Shown here: piece by piece, positions 8,538-17,369 of the stretch | How the letters are laid out: each line of letters starts with the position of its first letter | How positions within the stretch are numbered: the stretch's first letter is position 1 | Assembly (NCBI RefSeq): GCF_005925325.1 | Contig: NZ_SRMP01000005.1 | Span: forward strand, 1-64,000 | Length of the DNA: 64,000 bases | Source of the DNA: Pedobacter helvus | Lineage (GTDB): Bacteria > Bacteroidota > Bacteroidia > Sphingobacteriales > Sphingobacteriaceae | Direction of reading: 5' to 3' | The notes under the pieces: model-generated | Database searches by the model: none | Told to the model about the DNA's origin: nothing | The model's input: only the letters and a program-made list of their open reading frames with translations | Made by a program: the position numbers and the translations under genes

Positions 8538-8729
8538 ATGAAAAACTTAAAAATGCTAGAAAAAAGCGCTAAGGTGCTTTCTAAAAATGAAATGAACTGT
8601 GTAAAAGGCGGTTTAAAATGGACCAAATACAGAAGTAGAAATGTAGAGGACAGAAGAAGTATAGGAGGTATACTTGAGTACAGAAGGTCGAGAACTGCAT
8701 TGGAGTGTCTTTATGCTTATCAAGGCTAA
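8538..8729 (+). CDS. GG-leader peptide, bacteriocin/RiPP precursor-like
   Basis: A 63-aa peptide with a leader typical of Bacteroidota secreted or modified peptides: MKNLKMLEKSAKVLSKNEM..VKGG, with a Gly-Gly cleavage site at residues 24-25. The predicted core of 38 residues is strongly basic (many Arg/Lys) with one Cys and several Tyr. Leaders ending KVLSKNEQ..INGG are known in this phylum and are normally cut by C39-peptidase transporters. No transporter, cyclase or other maturation gene is adjacent, so it would rely on machinery elsewhere or be an orphan. A bidirectional terminator follows 30 bases downstream. Product activity is unknown. Confidence 0.72.
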   Translation: MKNLKMLEKSAKVLSKNEMNCVKGGLKWTKYRSRNVEDRRSIGGILEYRRSRTALECLYAYQG

Positions 8730-8760
8730 GAGTTAATTACTTAGTTCCAGTTCGAACAAA

Positions 8761-8792
8761 AAAAAGTCCCGATTTTGTCGGGACTTTTTTTT
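8761..8792. terminator. bidirectional terminator
   Basis: AGTCCCGA (8765-8772) pairs with TCGGGACT (8778-8785) around TTTTG; A-run on the left, T-run on the right. It serves the GG peptide (plus) and the M16 peptidase (minus). The core TCCCGATTTTGTCGGGA also occurs at 27094-27110. Confidence 0.9.
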
Positions 8793-8805
8793 AAGTTATC
8801 TGTTC

Positions 8806-11739
8806 TTAGTAACCGAAAATCTCTTCTAAGGTAAGGGTTTTAACGGCGCCAAATTTAGCCATATCTTCTTGTTTTACTCGCTTATCAGAAGCAACAATTA
8901 GATAAGTATATGGTTTATTAGCAATTTTCTGTTGGTGAAAAGTGTTGATGTTGTCGAACGTGATGGGTTTTATTTCTTTATATCTATCTATTCTCGAATC
9001 GTAATTGTAACCTAATTTCTTATCCGCAAAATAGTAACCGAAAATAGCATCTTTCAATACTCTATCCGATTCGTAATTGCTCAATAAATTGGTTTTAGCA
9101 CCTTCAAATGTCTTCTCACTCTTAGGCAATACATTTAAAAGCTCATTCATGCCAGCAACGGCCTCATTCATTTTGTCTGCTTGGCTACCTACGTAAGCTA
9201 CCATGCTGTACTGCTTATCTGCTCTATCTGGCGATGCATAAGTAGCAAATGTAGAATAAGCTAAAGCTTTAGACTCTCTAATGGTTTGGAAAACTACCGA
9301 ACCCATACCACCACCAAAGTAGTTGTTAAATACTTCGATAATTGCACCGTCCGCTTTATTGTATAATCCGGTGTTTCTTAACCAACGAATTTCGGACTGT
9401 ACCATATCGTAATTTGCGAAGTAAACTTTATTCGAATCTTGAACGGTGTATGTATAAACTTTAGCTGGCGCAGCTGGAGTAAATTCTTTTGGTAAAGCAT
9501 GCGCTTTTTGTATGTTCGCAGTAAACGCAGCTAAATCTTTAGGTCCGTAGTAAGTGATTACGTGTTCGTAATTGGTCAAGTTTTTAAGCGTATAGATCAA
9601 ATCTTCAGCTTTAATGTTCTTCACCTCATCATTACTTAACACATTGTTGAAAGGATTTAACTTGCCATATTGCGCATATGAAGTTAATCCGTTCATGATT
9701 GAGCTTTTATTCAACTTCGCATTTTCTCTAGATTTAAGAATGGTGTTTTTCAATTCACCAAGTGCTTTCTCGTTCACTTTTACGTTAGCGAAGATATGCT
9801 CTACCAACGCAACCGCTTTATCAAAGTTTTCTTGCAAGCCACTTATGTTAATGGTAGTAGTTTCTGTACCTACGTTTAAACTGTAAGTACAAGCGATGTT
9901 ATAAAACTCTTTGCTCAATTCTTCTGCAGTATATTTATCAGTGCTTAAGAAAGGCAAATATGAAGCAGCATATTGCAACAATTTATAATTGTTAGAGCCA
10001 ATGTTAAAGCGGTAACTCATTCTAAAGATTGAGTTCTCCGTGTTTTTGATAGTTAAAACATCGGCTATGCCAGATTTACCAAAAGTGATGTCTTTCTGGT
10101 AATCCAAAAACTTAGGCGCAATTGGTTTTACAGGTGTTTCTAAAATATTTTTAACAAAAGGAGAGGTCAATCCAGCGTTAGCGTTGATAGGCGTAATGGT
10201 TGGTTTTTCCACCTTGATGGTGTTTTTGTCTTCGCCTTTGTGTTTGTAACCAATTACATAATTGTCTTTAAAGAAAGTTTTAGCAAAGGCTATCACTTGT
10301 GCCTTGGTAATTTTAGCAGTCTCATCAATGTCCGCTAAACTCATATTCCATTTGTTGCCTCGATGCAATATGAATTGATTAGACAAAATATCGGCCCTGT
10401 TACTATTCCTGTCGAAAGCTTGTAGGTAGCTTAGTTTTTGGTTAGCCACAATGGCTTTTAGCAATTGATCATCAAACTTGCCGTCTTTTAAAGCTTGAAT
10501 TTGTTCTAATAAAAGTTTAGCAACCTCATCTAAACTCTGACCTTGTTTTGGCTGCGCCGACAAATTGAACACACCATAATCTTTCATTTGTTGATAAGTA
10601 GCATTAGCTCTTAAAACTTTTTGAGCTTTATTCAAATTGATATCGAATAAGCCTGCTTTGCCATTGGTTAAAATACTTTTGATTAACGAAAGCATTAAAC
10701 TTTCTTTGCTGTTATCAGCAAAGCCACGGTAATAGATTTCTAACACTTCTGCACTAGGACCATATACATCAACTTTTTGTATTTGGGTTAATGGTTTTTC
10801 TGGCGCTGGATTGTAAAGTGATAATGGCTTCGATACCATATAACCAAATGCTTTATCTACTTTCTTGATCATTTCATCTGGATTTAAATCTCCAGCTAAA
10901 ATTAAGGCCATATTGTTAGGCACGTAGTACTTGTTGTAGTAGTTTCTAATTTCTACTAACGAAGGATTTTTTAAATGTTCGATCGTACCAATGGTAGTTT
11001 GTTGCCCGTAGTTATGTGTTGGGAACAATTTTGCCATCATTTCTTCGTCTAATTTCCAGCTGTCGTTATCTAAACCTCTGTTTTTTTCTTCGTAAACAGC
11101 CTCTAGCTCAGTATGGAAAATACGGAAGATGGGGTTGCGGAAACGCTCAGCCTGGATAGCTAAGAATTTATCTGTTGCATTTGAAGGGAAATCTTCGTTG
11201 TAAACGGTTTCTTCGTACCAAGTATGTGCATTGGTAGAGTTACCACCAATTCCCTGCATCATCTTGTCGTACTCGTTAGCGATAGAGAAGTTAGATGCTT
11301 CACCAGAAACCTTGTCAATTTCTTTGTAAATCTCTTTACGTTGAGCTGGGTCGGTAGTTTTATTGTATTTTTCGTAAAGCGCATCGATTTTATCCAATAA
11401 CGGTTTCTCTTTTGCCCAATCTGCAGTACCAAATTTGTCGGTTCCTTTAAACAAAAGATGCTCTAAATAGTGCGCTAAACCAGTCGCATTTTTAGGGTCG
11501 GTATTGCTGCCGGCTCTAATGCTCATGCGATATTCAATTTTTGGTTCTTTGTAGTTTGGCGATAAAATGACTGTTAAGCCGTTTTTTAAAGTGTAGAAGC
11601 GTGTTTTAGAAGGGTCGTTGGTTACATATTTGTAGGTGTAACCTCCAGAAGTAGCTGTTTTCCACTGATAGGTGGAGTTTTGAGCCACTAGATTTGAACC
11701 CACAAAAAGTAGGCACGCAAATAGTATCAGTTTTTTCAT
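8806..11739 (-). CDS. M16-family zinc metallopeptidase, exported
   Basis: A long pitrilysin-type (M16) peptidase, 977 aa from the chosen start. N-terminal signal peptide MKKLILFACLLFVGSNLVAQ. The inverted zinc motif H-x-x-E-H appears as HYLEH in GLAHYLEHLLFKGT (about residues 86-99), with the downstream ligand Glu in EAVYEEKNRG. The two-lobe layout (active N-terminal half, inactive C-terminal half beginning near residue 540) fits the family. Start: the longer frame begins at 11757, but a -7 box ends at 11759, so transcription would begin after that ATG; the ATG at 11739 also gives a proper signal peptide. Periplasmic or outer-membrane peptide degradation is likely. Monocistronic. Confidence 0.93.
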   Translation of the reverse strand: MKKLILFACLLFVGSNLVAQNSTYQWKTATSGGYTYKYVTNDPSKTRFYTLKNGLTVILSPNYKEPKIEYRMSIRAGSNTDPKNATGLAHYLEHLLFKGTDKFGTADWAKEKPLLDKIDALYEKYNKTTDPAQRKEIYKEIDKVSGEASNFSIANEYDKMMQGIGGNSTNAHTWYEETVYNEDFPSNATDKFLAIQAERFRNPIFRIFHTELEAVYEEKNRGLDNDSWKLDEEMMAKLFPTHNYGQQTTIGTIEHLKNPSLVEIRNYYNKYYVPNNMALILAGDLNPDEMIKKVDKAFGYMVSKPLSLYNPAPEKPLTQIQKVDVYGPSAEVLEIYYRGFADNSKESLMLSLIKSILTNGKAGLFDINLNKAQKVLRANATYQQMKDYGVFNLSAQPKQGQSLDEVAKLLLEQIQALKDGKFDDQLLKAIVANQKLSYLQAFDRNSNRADILSNQFILHRGNKWNMSLADIDETAKITKAQVIAFAKTFFKDNYVIGYKHKGEDKNTIKVEKPTITPINANAGLTSPFVKNILETPVKPIAPKFLDYQKDITFGKSGIADVLTIKNTENSIFRMSYRFNIGSNNYKLLQYAASYLPFLSTDKYTAEELSKEFYNIACTYSLNVGTETTTINISGLQENFDKAVALVEHIFANVKVNEKALGELKNTILKSRENAKLNKSSIMNGLTSYAQYGKLNPFNNVLSNDEVKNIKAEDLIYTLKNLTNYEHVITYYGPKDLAAFTANIQKAHALPKEFTPAAPAKVYTYTVQDSNKVYFANYDMVQSEIRWLRNTGLYNKADGAIIEVFNNYFGGGMGSVVFQTIRESKALAYSTFATYASPDRADKQYSMVAYVGSQADKMNEAVAGMNELLNVLPKSEKTFEGAKTNLLSNYESDRVLKDAIFGYYFADKKLGYNYDSRIDRYKEIKPITFDNINTFHQQKIANKPYTYLIVASDKRVKQEDMAKFGAVKTLTLEEIFGY

Positions 11740-11758
11740 GTTGAAATAAGTTATCATT

Positions 11759-11766
11759 CAAATATA
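11759..11766 (-). promoter_or_regulatory. -7 element of the M16 peptidase gene
   Basis: TATATTTG on the minus strand (TAnnTTTG), 19 nt upstream of the chosen ATG at 11739. No clear -33 TTTG at the ideal distance. Confidence 0.5.
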
Positions 11767-11836
11767 CAAAGACAATTATATTTAAGATATGTTGCACAGA
11801 TAAAAATGGTGTTGGGGCTATTCGCATAAAATCTCG

Positions 11837-11844
11837 TATTTTTG
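11837..11844 (+). promoter_or_regulatory. -7 element of surE, leaderless arrangement
   Basis: TATTTTTG, followed by only four bases (GTAG) before the ATG at 11849. Transcription would start at or next to the A of the start codon. Confidence 0.55.
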
Positions 11845-11848
11845 GTAG

Positions 11849-12676
11849 ATGAAAACTAAACCTTCAATATTAGTAGTTAACGATGATGGTATTACCGCAA
11901 CGGGCATTAAGGCGCTGATTGAGGTAATGAGTGAAATAGGCAATGTGACCGTTGTGGCGCCAGATGGACCGCAATCAGGGATGGGACATGCTATTACTAT
12001 CGGTAAACCGTTACGTTTCGATAAAGTAGATTTGTATCCTCCAATAGAAATGTACAAATGTTCTGGAACACCAGTTGACTGTGTGAAGTTGGCTGTAAAT
12101 AAGGTTTTCAAAGGAAAAAAGCCAGATTTGTGCGTGTCGGGCATTAACCATGGGTTGAATAATTCTATCAATGTGATTTATTCAGGAACCATGTCGGCTG
12201 CTGTAGAAGGAGCGATAGAGAAAATTCCATCTATCGGTTTTTCTATGGATGATTTTGCCCAAGATGCAGACTTTTCGCACTGCAAGAAATATATCAAACA
12301 AATTACCGAACAAGTTTTAGCTAATGGATTGCCCGAAGGCACCTTGTTGAATGTAAACTTCCCAAAAGGAGATCAAATCAAAGGAATTAAAATCTGCAGA
12401 CAGGCCAACGCTAAGTGGGCAGAGGATTTTGATGAGCGTCAAGACCCGTACCGTAGACCATATTATTGGCTAACTGGTGTTTTTGAAAATTATGATAAAG
12501 GAGAAGATACGGACGTTTGGGCTTTGGATCACGGGTATGCTTCAGTAGTGCCGGTGCAATTTGATTTAACGGCACATCATGCCATTCAAATTCTAAATAC
12601 TTGGGATTTCGGCGGTAGTGCTAGTGCTGATCAACCTAAAAAAATTGCTAGTGCCGATGGCACTAATTTAGGTTAA
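11849..12676 (+). CDS. surE: 5'/3'-nucleotidase SurE
   Basis: A 275-aa SurE phosphatase that removes phosphate from nucleoside 5'- and 3'-monophosphates. The metal-binding signature LVVNDDGI is at residues 8-15, GPQSGMGHAIT supplies the Ser of the active site, and GTPVDCVKLA and SGINHGLNNS follow as in the family. Slightly longer than the usual 250-260 aa because of a C-terminal tail (GGSASADQPKK...). First gene of a run with a small membrane protein (starts 2 nt after this stop), lpxB and a LacI regulator. Confidence 0.95.
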   Translation: MKTKPSILVVNDDGITATGIKALIEVMSEIGNVTVVAPDGPQSGMGHAITIGKPLRFDKVDLYPPIEMYKCSGTPVDCVKLAVNKVFKGKKPDLCVSGINHGLNNSINVIYSGTMSAAVEGAIEKIPSIGFSMDDFAQDADFSHCKKYIKQITEQVLANGLPEGTLLNVNFPKGDQIKGIKICRQANAKWAEDFDERQDPYRRPYYWLTGVFENYDKGEDTDVWALDHGYASVVPVQFDLTAHHAIQILNTWDFGGSASADQPKKIASADGTNLG

Positions 12677-12677
12677 G

Positions 12678-12959
12678 ATGGCTAAGCTTTTTTCTTCCAT
12701 AAAGAATCATGTGCTGGTTGGTCTAGGGATTGGCTTAGCAAGTCCGCTAGCATTAAGTTCTGTCGCTTGGTATTTGATGCACCACACCTTGATTTTTAAA
12801 AAGGCAGATTTGTTGCTCATTGGTTGCGTTGCGGTTAATTTGCTTTGGGTTAACTATTTTAATAAAATAAACAAAGAAAATATTATCAGAGGAATAGTAA
12901 GTGCCACCTTTTTGTGTGCTTTTGCATTCTTCTTTTATAAAGTGTCGCAGGAAGCTTAG
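12678..12959 (+). CDS. small membrane protein, unknown
   Basis: A 93-aa hydrophobic protein with three likely transmembrane segments (about residues 11-34, 42-60 and 69-88). The ATG begins one base after the surE stop, so translation is probably coupled. No family is recognised. Position between surE and lpxB suggests an inner-membrane role, but nothing in the sequence specifies it. Confidence 0.75.
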   Translation: MAKLFSSIKNHVLVGLGIGLASPLALSSVAWYLMHHTLIFKKADLLLIGCVAVNLLWVNYFNKINKENIIRGIVSATFLCAFAFFFYKVSQEA

Positions 12960-13065
12960 TTGGGTTAACTGTTGAACTGGTAAAATCGGTTAACTGTAAA
13001 AGTAACACCCAACTCATTATAAAATATGTCTCATATCTCACATCTCAATACTCATATCTAAAAGG

Positions 13066-14178
13066 ATGAAATACTACTTAATAGCAGGAGAGGCCTCTGG
13101 CGATTTGCATGGAGCCAATTTGATGAAGGCACTGAAGGACGAGGATGTGAATGCCGAATTTAGGTACTTCGGTGGCGATAAAATGCATGCCGAGGGCGGA
13201 GATTTGGTGAAGCACTATGCAGATATGGCTTTTATGGGCTTTACTGAAGTGCTACTTAATTTGCGAACTATCCTCCGAAACCTGAAAATGTGTAAAGCAG
13301 ATTTGCTGGCTTATCAACCAGATGTTTTAGTGCTGATAGACTTTCCAGGTTTTAACCTCAAAATTGCTGAGTTTGCGAAGCAACAAGATATTAAGGTTTG
13401 TTATTATATTTCTCCAAAAGTTTGGGCTTGGAACCAAAAACGCGTGCTCAAAATTAAGCGTATAGTAGATCATATGTTTTGCATTCTGCCGTTTGAGGTA
13501 TCTTTTTATAAAGAATGGGGTATGAAGGTAGATTATGTTGGTAATCCACTGTTGGATGAAATCTCGTTGTTTAAACCAGATGATCAATTCAAAACACAAT
13601 ACCAGCTGAATGGAAAACCTATCATTGCATTATTGCCTGGTAGTAGAAAGCAAGAAATAGAAAGATTGTTGCCGGTGATGTTAAGCGTAATGGATGAGTT
13701 TGAAGATTATCAATTTGTGATCGCTGCTGCTCCAACTTTTAATGCCGAGTATTATCATCAATTTATTGGAGAAAAGAAGGTGACTTTGATATTTAACCAA
13801 ACTTACGATTTACTCCATCATGCACATGCCGCTATTGTTGCTTCCGGTACCGCTACACTCGAAACTGCATTGTTTAAAGTTCCGCAAGTGGTAGTTTACA
13901 AAGGCGGCGCTATTTCAATCGCAATTGCAAGGTTGTTGGTTAAAATTCGTTTTATTTCTTTAGTTAATTTGATTGTAGACCGAAAGATCGTTACAGAGTT
14001 AATTCAAGAAGATTGCTCAAAAGAGAATTTAACCTCAGAACTAAGAATGATTGCTTTTGGAGAAGGAAGGGAACAAATGCTTACCGATTACGAAGACCTG
14101 CATCAAATGATGGGAACAGCAGGAGCCTCAGAACGCACTGCTAAATTGATAATGGAATACTTATCTTTACCGAAATAG
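13066..14178 (+). CDS. lpxB: lipid-A-disaccharide synthase
   Basis: A 370-aa glycosyltransferase of family GT19 that joins UDP-2,3-diacylglucosamine and lipid X in lipid A synthesis at the inner membrane. Family blocks: MKYYLIAGEASGDLHGANLM at the N-terminus, DFPGFNLKIA, CYYISPKVWAWNQKR (residues about 111-125), DYVGNPLLDE, ALLPGSRKQEI and ASGTATLE. Slightly shorter than E. coli LpxB, normal for Bacteroidota. It indicates a Gram-negative envelope with LPS or LOS. A LacI regulator starts 5 nt after its stop, an odd neighbour for a lipid A gene. Confidence 0.95.
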   Translation: MKYYLIAGEASGDLHGANLMKALKDEDVNAEFRYFGGDKMHAEGGDLVKHYADMAFMGFTEVLLNLRTILRNLKMCKADLLAYQPDVLVLIDFPGFNLKIAEFAKQQDIKVCYYISPKVWAWNQKRVLKIKRIVDHMFCILPFEVSFYKEWGMKVDYVGNPLLDEISLFKPDDQFKTQYQLNGKPIIALLPGSRKQEIERLLPVMLSVMDEFEDYQFVIAAAPTFNAEYYHQFIGEKKVTLIFNQTYDLLHHAHAAIVASGTATLETALFKVPQVVVYKGGAISIAIARLLVKIRFISLVNLIVDRKIVTELIQEDCSKENLTSELRMIAFGEGREQMLTDYEDLHQMMGTAGASERTAKLIMEYLSLPK

Positions 14179-14183
14179 TTTAT

Positions 14184-15188
14184 ATGAAAACGCTATCTAT
14201 AAAAGACATAGCTTTAAAGGCCAACGTATCAATCACAACAGTTTCTTTTATCATCAACGGTAAGGCAAAAGAAAAGGCCATCAGCGATGCTGTAATTAAA
14301 AAGGTACAAAAGATTATAAAAGAAAGCGGTTATAAGCCAAACCAGCTTGCCCGTAGCTTAAGAACCGGAAATTCGAATATCATCGGTTTAATTGTCGAAG
14401 ATATTTCTAACTCCTTCTTCTCAAGTATTGCTCGTTTAATTGAAGATAAAGCCTATAAAAAGGGGTACAAGATTATTTATTCGAGTACTGAAAACAAAAT
14501 CGAAAAAACAAAGGAGCTCATCAGCCTCTTTAAAAATAGAAAAGTTGATGCTTACATTATATCGCCGATAAAAGGGATTGAGGAAGATATACAGGATTTA
14601 TTGAATGACAACAAGCCCGTAATCTTATTTGATAGAAATTTGCCAAACATCAACACAAGTTATGTGGGTGCTAACCATTTTTCAGCATCTTACCAAGCGG
14701 TAGAGAGTTTTATTAAAGATGGCAAGCAAAACATTGCCTTAGTGACTACCGACATCGACGTGCAGCAAATTGTTGAGCGTTTCGAAGGCTATAAAAAATC
14801 AATTATAGATCATGGGTTACCTTACCAAGATGGCTTGGTGTTAAACATACCGTTTAGCCAAGAAGAAGCCACCACTATCAAACAGATTAAAGAATTATTG
14901 CAAAACCGAACAATAGATGCAGTTTTGTTTGCGACCAACTATTTGGCAATAAGTGGGTTGAAGGCCTTAAAAGAGCTCGAAAAGAAAATTAATGAAAGTT
15001 TTTCTGTAATTGGATATGATGATCATGAGGCCTTTGAATTACACAGCCCGAGTATTTCAACCATTCAACAGCCTTTAGAAGAAATAGCTGAAGCAATTAT
15101 ACAATTGATCTTGGCACAACTTGCAGCAAAAACAAAACTTCCTGAGCAGCAGGTAGTGATACCTGCGAAACTGATCATAAGAAATTAG
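14184..15188 (+). CDS. LacI-family transcriptional regulator
   Basis: A 334-aa regulator: N-terminal LacI HTH (SIKDIALKANVSITTVSFIING, residues 5-26; hinge helix NQLARSLRTG) and a periplasmic-binding-protein-like sensor domain beginning NIIGLIVEDISNSFF. It is the only regulator next to the SusCD locus, and three exact AAAACGTTTT palindromes, the classic LacI-family operator shape with a central CG, occur in the following 1.5 kb. I infer that it controls the ROK gene and the sus operon in response to a sugar, probably mannose or a manno-oligosaccharide. Confidence 0.93.
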   Translation: MKTLSIKDIALKANVSITTVSFIINGKAKEKAISDAVIKKVQKIIKESGYKPNQLARSLRTGNSNIIGLIVEDISNSFFSSIARLIEDKAYKKGYKIIYSSTENKIEKTKELISLFKNRKVDAYIISPIKGIEEDIQDLLNDNKPVILFDRNLPNINTSYVGANHFSASYQAVESFIKDGKQNIALVTTDIDVQQIVERFEGYKKSIIDHGLPYQDGLVLNIPFSQEEATTIKQIKELLQNRTIDAVLFATNYLAISGLKALKELEKKINESFSVIGYDDHEAFELHSPSISTIQQPLEEIAEAIIQLILAQLAAKTKLPEQQVVIPAKLIIRN

Positions 15189-15278
15189 TTACTTCAAACG
15201 ATTCAATACCTGTTAATCGTAAAAAAAATAATAATTTAATTTTTGCATTAATAAAATTATGTTTATAATTGAATTACT

Positions 15279-15288
15279 AAAACGTTTT
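15279..15288. promoter_or_regulatory. LacI-type operator 1
   Basis: Exact palindrome AAAACGTTTT with the central CG typical of LacI-family sites, 91 bases after the end of the LacI gene and 395 bases before the ROK gene. Confidence 0.7.
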
Positions 15289-15400
15289 ATTTGATTTTTG
15301 ACGGGGGTGCTCCGATATAATTAAATAAAAACCAAATATGATGAACGGCATGCCAAGAGAAATAGTTGTTAACAACAACATTTTTTTTGTCTCAGTTAAT

Positions 15401-15410
15401 AAAACGTTTT
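15401..15410. promoter_or_regulatory. LacI-type operator 2
   Basis: Second exact AAAACGTTTT, 122 bases after the first, a spacing that would allow looping by a tetramer. About 270 bases upstream of the ROK gene. Confidence 0.7.
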
Positions 15411-15682
15411 AGTTAAACCTAAACGATATTTATATGAAGAAGATTTATTTGACTGATTTCTGCCTCAAGCTAAATCCGCTAGAACCAAATCCGAAAGCGA
15501 GTTGTGTTTCTAACTCCGTTAATCAAACGATATTCTTATTCAATTAAAATGGGGCTTGCCTAAACCTATTAACCCGTGCAGTTTAAGCATGTGGAAAATT
15601 TGTCAGGATGGACGCCACAAAGTATAAATTTTACCAGGGTTAGGAACGATAACAGAAATTAACCAATAGCAATTAACAAAGC

Positions 15683-16552
15683 ATGAAAAAACCTACAGTT
15701 TTGGGTGTAGATGTCGGTGGGTCACACATTACCGCTGCAATAGTAGATTTAGAAAAAGGACTTTTGGTTAAGGATTCGATGAAGCGTAGCGATGTAAACT
15801 CTAGGGAAAAGAAAGATGAGATTTTTGCAACTTGGTGTAAGGTTATCCGTAGTGCCAATGGCGGTGATTTAAACGAACACTGTAAGCTTGGAATTGCAAT
15901 GCCCGGTCCTTTCGATTATAAGAATGGAATATCCCTAATTAAAGATCAGGATAAATTTAATTCGCTTTTTGGTCTCAATATTAAAGATGAACTAGCTGAG
16001 AGATTAGGTATACCAGCATCAAATGTAAAGTTTGTAAACGATGCGGCTTCTTTTATGTATGGAGAAGTAAATTATGGTGCTGCAAAAGGGTATAACAATG
16101 CCTTAGGTATTACTTTAGGTACTGGACTAGGTTCTGCAACATCGATTAACGGAGTTGCAAAAGATGCAGAACTATGGAATTCAAAATTTTTAGCTGGTAT
16201 AGCAGAAGATTACTTATCGACGCGTTGGTTTGTAAAGAAGTACAAAGATTTGACAGGCAAAGAAGTTGCAGGCGTAAAAAAGCTAGCGGCTGCTGTAAAA
16301 GTCGACGCTTATGCAAAGCAAATTTTCAATGAGTTTGGAAGAACGCTTGGACATTTTTTAGTTGATTTTATTAAGAGTACCGAAGCTGAAATAGTGGTAT
16401 TAGGTGGAAACATTTCTAAGTCTTTTGATCTTTTCGGACCTCCACTAATAGAGAACTTAAGGGCTTTTAATTTAGATACTGTAGTTAAAATAACAAAGTT
16501 GAATGAGCATGCGCAGCTTATTGGAGCAGCCAGTAGATGGAGAGAAGTTTAG
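15683..16552 (+). CDS. ROK-family protein, putative sugar kinase
   Basis: A 289-aa ROK protein. The ATP-binding hairpin GVDVGGSHITAAIVD (residues 8-22), LGIAMPGPFDY, NDAASFMYGE and GITLGTGLGSAT are as in hexokinase-like ROK enzymes, with Asp of FVNDA as likely catalytic base. The ROK zinc signature (C-x-C-G-x-x-G-C-x-E) is missing: after GTGLGS the chain runs SINGVAKDAELWNSKF. Such zinc-less members exist, often of unclear substrate. Located between LacI operators and the sus operon, it probably phosphorylates the monosaccharide released by the locus; fructose, mannose or glucose cannot be told apart by reading. Confidence 0.85.
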   Translation: MKKPTVLGVDVGGSHITAAIVDLEKGLLVKDSMKRSDVNSREKKDEIFATWCKVIRSANGGDLNEHCKLGIAMPGPFDYKNGISLIKDQDKFNSLFGLNIKDELAERLGIPASNVKFVNDAASFMYGEVNYGAAKGYNNALGITLGTGLGSATSINGVAKDAELWNSKFLAGIAEDYLSTRWFVKKYKDLTGKEVAGVKKLAAAVKVDAYAKQIFNEFGRTLGHFLVDFIKSTEAEIVVLGGNISKSFDLFGPPLIENLRAFNLDTVVKITKLNEHAQLIGAASRWREV

Positions 16553-16618
16553 AAACGAAAATTATTTAGCATGAATAAACAAAAAGAAGTGTTGGGGCTT
16601 TTTTTTGCTGCTTTTAGT

Positions 16619-16628
16619 AAAACGTTTT
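16619..16628. promoter_or_regulatory. LacI-type operator 3, upstream of the sus operon
   Basis: Third exact AAAACGTTTT, 102 bases upstream of the F5/8C lipoprotein that starts the SusCD operon, so it probably controls that promoter. Confidence 0.72.
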
Positions 16629-16730
16629 ACTTGTCTTTTATACTTATTTTTTTGAACAACTAGTAGTGTAAGGGATTGCTGTACAGATAATAAGTTTTAA
16701 ATAACCTAATCTATATAAACAAATTAAATT

Positions 16731-17291
16731 ATGACCATTTTAAAAATTGCAAAAGGAGCTATTGGGCTGTGTGCCTCAATGGTTTTGCTGATGGGTTGCC
16801 TTAAAGAAGAATACCCAAACACCGAATTGTTTACCTGGAAGGCCAAAGTTGATGTTACCGACAAAGCAGTGCTTTCGGTGAACGTAGAAAACAGTGCCGG
16901 GCCAACGGGCGGTGAGGGCTCTTCGAAGGTTGTGGACAACAACATCAACACAAAGTTTTTAATCAATCCATACCGGAGCGATTTTTATATGCAGCTGGCT
17001 TTTCCACAAGCGCAACAAGTGGCTTCTTATACGCTAACCTCAGGCGATGATGCGCCATCTAGAGACCCCAAAGACTGGAAATTTAGTGCTTCCGCGGACG
17101 GTACAACTTGGGTTGATCTAGATGTGCAAACTGGGCAAAGTTTCACTGATAGAAAAATGACTAGAACATTCAGTTTTAAGAACACGCAAGCTTACCGATT
17201 CTATAGAATAAGCATCACTGCCATTGGTAGCGGCTCGTTATTTCAGCTTAGTGAATGGCGTGTAATAGAAGTGCCTGAAGAATTACAATGA
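16731..17291 (+). CDS. surface lipoprotein with F5/8 type C (discoidin) domain
   Basis: A 186-aa lipoprotein: signal peptide ending in LLMGC (Cys about residue 24), then one discoidin/F5-8C domain, roughly residues 50-180. Typical blocks: SSKVVDNNINTKFL, an aromatic strand with F-Y-M-Q-L, DPKDWKFSASADGTTWVDLD, TFSFKNTQAYRFYRI and the closing FQLSEWRVIE. These domains often bind carbohydrate (CBM32-like). It precedes SusC by 78 nt and follows the third LacI operator, so it is the likely first gene of the sus operon and a surface glycan-binding protein. Confidence 0.85.
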   Translation: MTILKIAKGAIGLCASMVLLMGCLKEEYPNTELFTWKAKVDVTDKAVLSVNVENSAGPTGGEGSSKVVDNNINTKFLINPYRSDFYMQLAFPQAQQVASYTLTSGDDAPSRDPKDWKFSASADGTTWVDLDVQTGQSFTDRKMTRTFSFKNTQAYRFYRISITAIGSGSLFQLSEWRVIEVPEELQ

Positions 17292-17369
17292 AAATCTTAA
17301 AGACATATATGATTAACAATCTGTAAATCATTTAAAACAACCTAAACCGATTATAATAACAAATTAATT

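Larger units (their letters stand above)
15189..15682. other. regulatory intergenic region upstream of the ROK gene
   Basis: A 494-base gap holding two of the three AAAACGTTTT sites and the palindrome TTGTTAACAA (15367-15376). Two tiny frames start with ATG (15338-15412, about 24 codons; 15434-15547, 37 codons, beginning MKKIYLTDF and ending at an in-frame TAA); neither shows a recognisable domain and I do not call them genes. The long distance suggests a long 5' leader or two promoters. Confidence 0.5.

Noticed and set aside
11818..12171. 117-codon minus-strand frame over surE
   Set aside because: Shadow of surE; the plus-strand reading has all SurE motifs.
15198..15220. Hairpin ACGATT/AATCGT behind the LacI gene as terminator
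   Set aside because: Six-bp stem with a long loop, and an A-run instead of a T-run on the plus strand.
15434..15547. 37-codon frame MKKIYLTDF... in the LacI operator region
   Set aside because: No domain, no GG leader and no promoter; possible leader peptide only, too little support.
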